From an uncultured Clostridia bacterium (GTDB taxonomy: Bacteria > Bacillota > Clostridia > UBA1381 > UBA9506): 64,000 nucleotides of DNA. Below the pieces are notes generated by a model, which was not told the DNA's origin, ran no database searches, and worked only from the letters and a program-made list of their open reading frames with translations. The translations under genes and the position numbers were made by a program. The DNA is taken from NCBI GenBank assembly GCA_934438075.1, contig CAKSBF010000012.1:11881-75880 (forward strand). The letters are read 5' to 3'. Below, piece after piece: positions 9,477-18,200 of the stretch (its first letter is position 1; every line of letters starts with the position of its first letter).

Positions 9477-11171
9477 TTACAAATTTCTGATCGGAATAAT
9501 AATTTTAAATTCCGTAAATCGACCCACTTCGCTGCGAATAGTAATTTGAACATCATTTCCGTAAATCAGTCTCAGTCTTGCAAATACGTTCTTAATGCCG
9601 ATTTTTTCACGGTCTAAATGTCCGTCGTCATTTGTGCTTTGATAAATCTGTGTGATTTTATCTTCATCCATGCCGACACCGTTATCAAAAACCGTAATTT
9701 GCAGATTTTGATCCTCTTTATAAACCCTCACCAAAACCTCACCGCCGCGGTCTTTAATACCATAAAAAACAGCATTTTCTACCAATGGCTGCAAAATCAT
9801 TTTAATAATTTGCAGATTTTCAGTCTCCGCGCTGCACTCAATCTTATAATCAAAACTTGCATAGCGGTATTGCAGAAAAGTCATATAATCTTTTAAAAAA
9901 TCCAGTTCTTCCCGAACGGTTACAAAAACATTTTCTGAAATATAACTATAGCGGATAATTCTTGTAAGCTTTGTCAGCATAGCAACACAATTGCTTCCGT
10001 AGCCATATTCCTTAAGCATTTCCGTACCTAAAACAGTAAGAGAGTTGTTGATAAAATGCGGCGTAATTTGTTTTTGCAGTGCCTTCTGCTGCATATCATT
10101 ATAATCTACAATCCGACCCGCAATATCCTGCTTCAGCTTTTCATTATAGTTAATTAAATAAATAATCTTTTCGCTAATATACTTAATCTCATTATTTTTC
10201 AGGTTTTTGGGCAAGCGTTTCATGTCAAGCGCATTAATTAGGACCGATATGAAAGACAGGCTGTCGCTTGAAGTAAAATATGCCGCTGCAACAATTAAGG
10301 CAAAGCATGCTATAAATATCAGAATAAAGATAAAATGCATGTTTTGAAGATCGGTAATATATGTAAGTCCCGAGGAACAGATAATATATCTAAAATTATA
10401 GTATTGTGAATTTTGACATACATACACACAATTTTGCTTTTTGTTATAGCCCTCATCACTGCTGATTTGTGCAAACCAATCAGGCTTTTCATAATAACCG
10501 TTGGAAAACATTATCTCATCATTCATGAGAATATAAACAGTTGCTTCCTTGCTGATAAATTCTTCAAATTGGTTTTTAATATTACGAATATTCAGTTCAA
10601 TGGCAACATAGCTTTTGCTCCCTGGCTGTTTTTTAATAAAAAACACAGACTGCAAATAGTTTTGCTTGCTTTTACGAAAAACAATTTTATAATCATTTAC
10701 AAAACCTTCTTCCAAATTGTCAAGCCAATAAGAATTTTCCAAATCTTCTCTTGCAACGATTCCTTCAGATGTAAAAATCACATTATTTTTCAGGTTACAC
10801 AGGTATATGTTATTGATTGCTTTATTATAATAGCTATTAAAAAAATTCAGTAATTGGTTCTCCTGCTCTGCATTTAATGTTTTTTTATCATTTAAGCTAA
10901 AAAACAGCTTTGCATCAAAATTCAGAAAAAGGTTTGCCGCCAAATATTCTGCTTCTCTAAAAATGTTTTCAAAAATAACCGCAGATTTTTTCAGTTCTAC
11001 TCTGCTCTCGCTTAAAAACATTTTTCTCGAGAATGCGCCGATACAGTTATAAGCGATCGTTATAACCAAAATAACAATTACAAATAAAATGGTAAAAACC
11101 TTTAAGGTTCTCATTATCACAACACTGTTTAAACCATATTTTTTTAACTGCTTTATAAGATTATTTCTCAT
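9477..11171 (-). CDS. sensor histidine kinase, YesM-like
   Basis: 564 residues. Two membrane spans (~23-45 and ~275-297) flank a ~230-residue extracellular sensor region. The His_kinase domain carries the phospho-acceptor in QKQITPHFINNSL (His near 371), and the ATPase domain shows N-A-V-F-Y-G, DNGVGMDED and GIKNVFARL, so it looks catalytically complete. The start overlaps the stop of the response-regulator gene by four bases (ATGA), implying translational coupling. This kinase class normally senses extracellular oligosaccharides or the loaded binding protein and phosphorylates a YesN-type partner, here the gene at 11168-12394. Confidence 0.93.
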   Translation of the reverse strand: MRNNLIKQLKKYGLNSVVIMRTLKVFTILFVIVILVITIAYNCIGAFSRKMFLSESRVELKKSAVIFENIFREAEYLAANLFLNFDAKLFFSLNDKKTLNAEQENQLLNFFNSYYNKAINNIYLCNLKNNVIFTSEGIVAREDLENSYWLDNLEEGFVNDYKIVFRKSKQNYLQSVFFIKKQPGSKSYVAIELNIRNIKNQFEEFISKEATVYILMNDEIMFSNGYYEKPDWFAQISSDEGYNKKQNCVYVCQNSQYYNFRYIICSSGLTYITDLQNMHFIFILIFIACFALIVAAAYFTSSDSLSFISVLINALDMKRLPKNLKNNEIKYISEKIIYLINYNEKLKQDIAGRIVDYNDMQQKALQKQITPHFINNSLTVLGTEMLKEYGYGSNCVAMLTKLTRIIRYSYISENVFVTVREELDFLKDYMTFLQYRYASFDYKIECSAETENLQIIKMILQPLVENAVFYGIKDRGGEVLVRVYKEDQNLQITVFDNGVGMDEDKITQIYQSTNDDGHLDREKIGIKNVFARLRLIYGNDVQITIRSEVGRFTEFKIIIPIRNL

Positions 11172-12394
11172 GGCTCATCTCTCACATTAGAAGAAGGCAA
11201 TTTTTTATATTCGCTGACAGAATATCCGGTATATTTTTTAAACGCCCTTCTAAATGCCCTTTCATCTCGATATCCTACCTGGTCGCATATTTCACTGATT
11301 TTTTGTCCCGCCTCCGCGAGTTCCATCGCTTGTTTCATTCTGCGTTCATAAAGATATGTTGTAAGTGATTTTCCAATATGCTCTTTAAAAATTTTAGATA
11401 AATAAATCGGATTTACATGGATTCGCTCCGCAATCTCACTTCGGATAATCGGTCTGTTGTAATTTTCCTCTAAAATCCTAACTGCAGTCCTTACAATAAC
11501 CGGCAATTCTGCCGTAGAAATATCTTGCTCAATAGGATTAACTTGTTTTTCATATTCATCATCAACACCGTTTCCTAAGCAGGCATCCTGTAAGTAAATA
11601 CTCTGAGAAATAATGGAATTTACCCGAAGCCCAAAACAACCTTCAATTTCCTGCCCCAAGCTTTTCTCATCAATGCTGACATGTCTGCCATGATGAAAAA
11701 GAAGAAAACTCAATTCTCCCTTTCCGCTGTCTATTACATCTACAAAAAGGTGCGGGTTCAGTAATTTTATAAGGCCGAGAAGCGCTCGTTTTACTCGCTC
11801 ATGCTGGTATTTTCGATCATTGACATTCAATTCATCAGCTTCATCAAGAAAAATAGACAGCTTAAGGCACTGCGCCGTATAAAAATCATTTTGTTCAAAC
11901 TCATGATAGTTGCCGGCAGCCTCTCCGCAGGAAGAAAAATTATTTTCAAACAAATCATAAAAAAACATTGTGAGCATCAGTTCATCATACTCACCGTCAA
12001 CTTCATTTTTCAGAGACAACTTGCTCCGGACGGCATCAATTGCCTCCAAAAACTCATTAATATCCACAAACTTGAGTAAATAGTACGACACGCCGTATTT
12101 CATCATTTCTTTTGCATATTCAAACTCAGAATATGCGCTCACAGCAATAATATTAATATAGGGTTTGTTTTCCGAAATATATTTTGCCACTTCTATTCCG
12201 GAAACCCGCGGCATCTTAATATCTGTTATCACAAGCTCCACATCTCGTTTTTCCAAAAAAGAGATTGCCTCATCTCCGTCTCGGAAAATCCCTGCAATTT
12301 CAAAATCTTTGCAATAATCTGTTACATACTTTTCTAAAAGCTCGCAGCTGACATATTCATCATCAACAATGATTAAGCTGTAAATATCAATCAC
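11168..12394 (-). CDS. response regulator, YesN-like (REC + AraC-type HTH)
   Basis: 408 residues. The receiver domain has the acidic pair D11-D12 and phospho-acceptor D58 in TDIKMP. The conserved K-P is here K-F (YYLLKFVD), a departure from the usual Lys-Pro. Residues ~300-400 hold a double AraC-type helix-turn-helix (EIAERIHVNPIYLSKIFKEH and ISEICDQVGYRDERAFRRAF). The start is GTG at 12394, overlapping the beta-helix stop by four bases, with AGAGGAG upstream. It is the partner of the adjacent kinase and probably activates this locus. Confidence 0.93.
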   Translation of the reverse strand: MIDIYSLIIVDDEYVSCELLEKYVTDYCKDFEIAGIFRDGDEAISFLEKRDVELVITDIKMPRVSGIEVAKYISENKPYINIIAVSAYSEFEYAKEMMKYGVSYYLLKFVDINEFLEAIDAVRSKLSLKNEVDGEYDELMLTMFFYDLFENNFSSCGEAAGNYHEFEQNDFYTAQCLKLSIFLDEADELNVNDRKYQHERVKRALLGLIKLLNPHLFVDVIDSGKGELSFLLFHHGRHVSIDEKSLGQEIEGCFGLRVNSIISQSIYLQDACLGNGVDDEYEKQVNPIEQDISTAELPVIVRTAVRILEENYNRPIIRSEIAERIHVNPIYLSKIFKEHIGKSLTTYLYERRMKQAMELAEAGQKISEICDQVGYRDERAFRRAFKKYTGYSVSEYKKLPSSNVRDEP

Positions 12395-14448
12395 ATCTCC
12401 TCTTTAGCAGAATATCTAATAAATTTTTGAAGAAATCCGGGAACCTTGTCATAATGAACATTATTTTCATATTCATAAACAGAAAATGCACTTTGGATAA
12501 AGCTGCCCTTTCCAATATGAATATTGTCTTTAATGGTGTGTCCGCTGAAAGGTATCTCCTTCATGTTTTTATACGTTTCAAGCAGCGGATATTTTTCTCG
12601 CCACTTTTTCTGTGTTTCCTCATCGAAATCAAACTCCGGATAGGTATATGGATCATAAGAGTAATCTATCCCCAGTTCGCGGTGGAAAATGGCATTTACA
12701 TCAATAAAAACATTCCCGATAACCTTGTCATAAAAGGCGCATATATTCACAAAAACCGCGTCATTCACATCACTTTTTTGGAAAATATTTCCGACAATCT
12801 CCGTCCCTGAGTGTCCGTCCAGATACAAATCGTAGGTTTCGCTTCTGAAACCTCTTGCCCCCTCGTTCACATTGCACCGCTCAGAACCATTATCATGAAA
12901 ATAATTGTTTCTGAAAACCGTACCAAACGTATTTCTGGATGAAAATCTCGAACCGCAGTAAACCGCACCATTATCATAACTGTCTCTGCAGCAGTTGAAT
13001 ATCTCGCAATATTCAACAACATTTTCATTCCCTGTCAGCTCAATCGCCATTTGAGGCGAATTATAAATTTTGCAGAAAGAAACGGTGTTGCCGCAGCCGA
13101 ATACATGAATCCCCGGACGGTAGGTTTTTTCTAATCTGTTGTAATCATGAATGTCGCAGCCCACAATACGGTTGTTTCCTCTCAAAAGCTTTTTGCGGTC
13201 TCCACCGTCCAAAATAACGCCGCCGCAGCCGATATGATAAATCTCACAGTCAAAAAGCAAGTTGTCATACCCGCCGTTTCGAAAAGTCATGGGATTGTTG
13301 TGCGTCTGTGCCTTTAAACTGCCTATTTTTCTTTTTTCAGGTATCAAGTCGCCATCGTGCACATTGTTAACTACCTCACGATAACCGACGCCGAAGGAAA
13401 CCGCAACCATGCCAATATTCCTGAAAATACAGTTTTTGATGGAGGTGCCGGTGCACCCCTCCGAATAAACCGCCATTCCCCTCATGTTTTCAAAAATAAT
13501 TCCTCCTATTGAAACGCCGCTCACATTTTCCATGGCAAGCATCGGCGTTTTCAGATATGATACCCGGATTTTGGTATTCCGACAAAAGTTATTCAGCGGA
13601 TAGTAGTACAAAATCAGAGTTTCGCTGTCAATATAGTATTCCCCCGGCGTGTCAAGTTCTTCCAAAAGATTGCAAAAGCTGTATGTATTACAATATTTCC
13701 CCCATTCAATTTTAAAGGCATCGTCCAAATAGACTTCTTTCCTTTGAACATCTATTTTTTTAACCGGTACCGTCATATCAAAAAAACCGGAATTGAGCGG
13801 TCCGAAAACAAACGCATCCTTTGCATTTGCCCAACGGTCTGCCTGCGGAAAATCGTATTTCATAATAGGATATGTATCCTCTGTTTTCACACTAGCGCCA
13901 TACGGATCATCAGTTTCCGGAAAATAGCCCTTCATAACATTTCTGACAAGATTTTCCTTTTTTATCTTTATTCTTTTTCCGTCCTTTGGAAAAAAGACTC
14001 TCTTTGCCTCGCGGTTATCAACAAAAAGCTCTATTTCCGCAGGAAGAATATCGTAAAGCGAGCCTCTGGTCCGACGAAGCCCATATTCTTTAATGCCATA
14101 TTTCTTCAAATCTATGCATAAAAGCTTATCTTCAAATCCCGGTTTAATGCGATGGTGCGGATCCTGATCGGTAATTTTTTCAAACTCCTCTGCCGGGAGC
14201 TTAATACCGCCCGAGAAAATGACCTCTTTTTCGTTTCTTGCCTTGATAACAATTTTTGCCCTGCCCTTTTGCAGAAAACGCTCTGTAATCTCAAACGTAT
14301 CCTTCCACTCATATTCACCGTTTTCCAGCCAAATCCGGATTTCATCATAGCTGTTTCGCAGCTCATTTGCCTCCGAAAGCGCTTTGCGCAGGCTTTCTGC
14401 AATCTGTTCATTTTCTTGCTTTCTCACATCAATTTCATAAATCTTCAT
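12391..14448 (-). CDS. right-handed parallel beta-helix protein, probable cytosolic glycosidase or lyase
   Basis: About 685 residues without a signal peptide, so a cytosolic location is expected. The start chosen is ATG at 14448, with AAAGGG 12 bases upstream; an in-frame ATG at 14469 lacks a ribosome site. A long series of Asn/Gly-rich beta-helix coils runs through residues ~280-600 (GVSIGGIIFENMRG, ENVVEYCEIFNCC, RNTFGTVFRNNYFHDNGS). YYIDSETLILYYYPL before the helix is a motif I associate with beta-helix glycoside hydrolases of GH141/GH120-like groups. The family assignment is tentative. It probably acts on oligosaccharides brought in by the ABC importer downstream. Confidence 0.75.
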   Translation of the reverse strand: MKIYEIDVRKQENEQIAESLRKALSEANELRNSYDEIRIWLENGEYEWKDTFEITERFLQKGRAKIVIKARNEKEVIFSGGIKLPAEEFEKITDQDPHHRIKPGFEDKLLCIDLKKYGIKEYGLRRTRGSLYDILPAEIELFVDNREAKRVFFPKDGKRIKIKKENLVRNVMKGYFPETDDPYGASVKTEDTYPIMKYDFPQADRWANAKDAFVFGPLNSGFFDMTVPVKKIDVQRKEVYLDDAFKIEWGKYCNTYSFCNLLEELDTPGEYYIDSETLILYYYPLNNFCRNTKIRVSYLKTPMLAMENVSGVSIGGIIFENMRGMAVYSEGCTGTSIKNCIFRNIGMVAVSFGVGYREVVNNVHDGDLIPEKRKIGSLKAQTHNNPMTFRNGGYDNLLFDCEIYHIGCGGVILDGGDRKKLLRGNNRIVGCDIHDYNRLEKTYRPGIHVFGCGNTVSFCKIYNSPQMAIELTGNENVVEYCEIFNCCRDSYDNGAVYCGSRFSSRNTFGTVFRNNYFHDNGSERCNVNEGARGFRSETYDLYLDGHSGTEIVGNIFQKSDVNDAVFVNICAFYDKVIGNVFIDVNAIFHRELGIDYSYDPYTYPEFDFDEETQKKWREKYPLLETYKNMKEIPFSGHTIKDNIHIGKGSFIQSAFSVYEYENNVHYDKVPGFLQKFIRYSAKEEM

Positions 14449-14510
14449 CAAATAATCCAACCCTTTCATCGTGACAAATCAACAGAGCACGATTTTTCCG
14501 CATTTTGTTC

Positions 14511-15089
14511 TTATATACATGTCTCTTGCGGCGTCCACATTGTTAAAAAAGAACACTCGTTAAACAGATTCAGCTCACTGTCCTCCTTAAAAAACTCGCC
14601 GCACACAGAAAAATGAAAACCGTATTTCATAACATTTCTCATCTTTGGTTTTGATATTCCTTTTTTTACGGAAACATAACCGATTGAGTTGCTGTCCCCC
14701 CGATAATCCATATAGATTTCAAAACCCGGCTGCACCAACGGATAGAACAATGCCGAAACATCCTTTCCGCAAATAATAAGCTCATCCCCATCCTGAACCG
14801 GTATTCTTAAGCTCTCCTGCAATTTTTCGCCGTTATACAGGATATCCCCCTCCGCATCCAGATAAACGCCGACTCCGAAATCCTTTACTTCTCCCAGGCA
14901 CAAGTCTGCAAAACAGCAGCCGACGTAGCCGCCCTGCTCTGTAAGATTGATTACGCTCATAGGCTCTATCCAAAGATTTTCTTCAAACGGCTGAGCACCG
15001 TTAATCGCTACTTCATAATGTTTTTCACGACTGCTGTTAAAATCTGTAAAAAGCCTTGTATGATATATGGAATGTATTCTTTTAAACAT
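14511..15089 (-). CDS. unknown 192-residue protein, first gene of the two-component/ABC locus
   Basis: I do not recognise a family. ATG at 15089 is preceded by GAGGTG eight bases upstream. The sequence has no signal peptide or membrane span, is rich in acidic and aromatic residues, and has a pattern suggestive of beta-strands (e.g. GGYVGCCFADLCLGEVKDFG and DGDELIICGKD). It is separated from the beta-helix gene by 62 bases and is probably the promoter-proximal gene of that operon. An intracellular accessory enzyme or sugar-binding protein is possible but unsupported. Confidence 0.65.
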   Translation of the reverse strand: MFKRIHSIYHTRLFTDFNSSREKHYEVAINGAQPFEENLWIEPMSVINLTEQGGYVGCCFADLCLGEVKDFGVGVYLDAEGDILYNGEKLQESLRIPVQDGDELIICGKDVSALFYPLVQPGFEIYMDYRGDSNSIGYVSVKKGISKPKMRNVMKYGFHFSVCGEFFKEDSELNLFNECSFLTMWTPQETCI

Positions 15090-15098
15090 TGTAATTTC

Positions 15099-15160
15099 AC
15101 CTCAATCTTATTCTACTTTACATTTGATACTTTGTACAGGGCTTAAAATAACTTTTTACA
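15099..15160 (-). promoter_or_regulatory. Candidate minus-strand promoter for the first operon
   Basis: On the minus strand TGTACA (4 of 6 to TTGACA) lies 17 bases before TAGAAT (5 of 6 to TATAAT). The start site would fall close to the GAGGTG ribosome site of the gene at 14511-15089, leaving a very short leader, so the call is weak. The whole 166-base gap to 15256 must hold divergent promoters. Confidence 0.25.
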
Positions 15161-15255
15161 ATGCATCCGGCAACAAAAAGTTCTTTTCAACCCTGTTATT
15201 ATTTTGAAACTTTGTTACAATATAGTTAAAAAATATAAGGAAAGGATGTAACACT

Positions 15256-18200
15256 ATGAAATTACTCAAAAAAGCCTTAGCCATTGTACTGGCTTCGGTA
15301 ATGTGCTTATCCCTGAATGTCGCCGTACTGGCGGAAGAGGGTGACACGGCTGCGGATTTTTACGAAGCCACTTTGACCCCCGAAAATTATGCGGGCATTG
15401 TTTTTGATGTCCCGGGATACAGCGGACACCCCAACGGAAGGCCGATAGAAGCGTATTATAACACGCGCTATCCATCAAACGCACTTTTACTTGCAGAATA
15501 TGTCAGTATGATTACAAGTTACAAAGTGCCGGTAAAATCCGCCCTTTCGGGTATTACAATGAATTGGAAATATAACACATCAGGACTTACGACAAGCAGA
15601 ACCCTTCCTATTTTTTATGATTTAAACCGGTTCGCTCCCGAAATTGCGGACGGTGTATACCAAAGCACAGACTCGGGATACACCGCCATTGCGGATTACT
15701 CTAAAAATTACTGGCCGGCAAGCGGTTATTCTTATACAGGCACGTCTTTTGCATCACAGCTTGCAGCGAATGAATCTACCGACAGTTCCGATTCGATACA
15801 TACCTACGATTTGACGGAGACTGTAATGGCAAAATATACTGCTGCCGATTGCAGTTCCGAGTATATCACTTTGGCAACGGGCAGAGAAACAAGTGAATAT
15901 TCAAACTCTTCCTTTTACATGCACTCCGATGAGTACATGCCTTCTCTCACCGTAAAATACCGTACCCAAGCTATTTTAGATTATATCAATGCGGCAACAG
16001 AAGACAGTATTTCCAAAGTAATTAATGATATTGGTGCAATCGGCGTTTTATCCGGCGGCACGACTGATTATCAGGCTTATACACTCTTGTCCGACGCTGC
16101 GAAAAAAACAGTTGGCAAAAATCTGCTTGCACTCATGCCTGATAACGGTTTTGCAACCATCTCAGCAGTTGCCGCGGCCTTTGGCAACGCAATGAATTTG
16201 CCGACCGTAACCTTTACAGTCTCTCCGGAAAACTATGCCATTGTGTTCATTGATGCAACAGATGGAGCAAGCGGCAATACCAGCACGCTCGATTTGCACT
16301 ATAACATGCTTTATTCCGGCAGCGGTCCCCTTCGTTCTACGCGCATGAGTATTATTACAGGCTTTGAAGTACCGCTTAAGGAATATGTAACCAATTTAAA
16401 AGCAAACTACTCCTTTACAAACGGAAATGCTGCTAACGGCAGAACACAGCCCTTTTTCTATGATTTAAACCGCTTTGCGCTTAGTGCTGAGGCCGGTCTC
16501 TATGATAGCACCACCGCCGCATATACCGAGGCAACAAAATATACAAACTCCTACTGGGGCACCGGCGGATCTTTGAAAACAGCCTATGAATTTACTTATG
16601 CAGATGCCCAGGTACTTACCGATTCTGCAAAGTCTTTAGACATAACCAACAGTGTTTTGGGTTCCCTAAAAGCCGCTGAAAACAACTACCTCACACTTGC
16701 CACCGGGCAAGCAAACAGCACCTATCTTAACTACCTCTTCGCCGTAAACAAAAGCGAAGGAATCCCCACGCTTACCTTGACTTATCTGGAAGCGGATTTA
16801 TTAAATGCAATCAACGCAGCAACGGAAGATAACATCGCCTCTGTCCTTGATCAGCTTGCCAAAGCAGGTGCATTTTCCGAGACTCAAAGCGGCGCTGATT
16901 TATACCTTGGTCTCACCCCCTCCGGCAAGAAAGAAATCGGCAAAAATCTTTTACGGCAAAGACCCGAAGCAGGTTTTGCCTCTCTCACCGCTGTTCAAAC
17001 AGCGTGGGATTTGAGCATGACTTTAGAAAAAATCGAAACAGAAATCTCCCCAAGCAGCTATGCGGTCGTCTACACCACTACAACCTCCGGATCTTACGGT
17101 TATGGTTCCTACCACGACAACTCGATAGCGAAACAAACGGGCGGAGACCTGATGAAAACCTATGTAAATAAGTGGGAAATGACGGATTTCACCAAAAAAG
17201 CATATGCAAATCTATATACAACAAAAACAATTGCAGAATTTCAAATTCCTTTCAAAGGGTGTCTCTCCGAGATAAAGGCAAACTATGAATTGGCTGCTGT
17301 GCAAAACGGTAACAAAACCGGCTACAGCATTGATTTTGCCACGAAAGAAATGTCGCTGAGCAAGGTTCCGGCCGTCTATCAGGCAAGCTATGACGACTTC
17401 ACCTCTGCTACAAACGAACAATTCCAAAACTGGTATCGTTACGCGACCTCCGCTGACTGGCAAAAAGGACCGCAAAACGTTCAGGACAATTTTGTACCGA
17501 GCAGCAAAGCTTTTGAGCAAACCATTGATTTAACCGATTGCGCATTGAAAAACTTTAAGGCCTCCTCTTCCGACTACATCACAACAAGAGCAGGCGGGGC
17601 CTCAATATATGACGGTTGGAGAATTACAAATATACCAACTGTAAAGCTTGCTTATACCGCATCAAGCGTTCTTGATTGCATTAACTCCGCAAGCGATACT
17701 GCTGCGCTGCTTGACGAGCTTGGATTATCAGGACTTTTAAATGCAAGCAAGTCTGGCTATGAAGGTTATAAGGGACTTAACCAAGACGGAAAGCAAAATG
17801 TTGCCGCCGCAGTCGGCGCAAAGCTTCAGACCGGGGGATATGCAAGCTATGCGGAATTTATCACAGCGTATGACAAGGCGGTTGAAAGCTATGTAAATAA
17901 TGCCGTTAAAAATCCGAGCGTAAACATCAGTTTTGACAACGGCAACGTTTCAAACACAGGCACAAACTCTGCTGTTGTCCCCACACTCCACGGAACCCCA
18001 ACCTATGTAACAGGGGCAAACGGCTCAAAAGCACTTTCTATATCAAATACTTTCGGACAAGCCGCACAAAACTATCTTGATTTGGGCGAATATAAATTTA
18101 ATAACAACAATTTTTCCATTGTGTTCTGGATGCGTGCCGTCAATGCAGGCATCGGTGAATTCGGACACGACGCCGAGAATTTGTCCCGCTGCTCAGCCGA

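Noticed and set aside
15359..17910. DNA repeats or CRISPR-like array in the large secreted gene
   Set aside because: The threefold repetition is at protein level with diverged DNA and ~280-codon units; there are no short direct repeats with spacers anywhere in the window.
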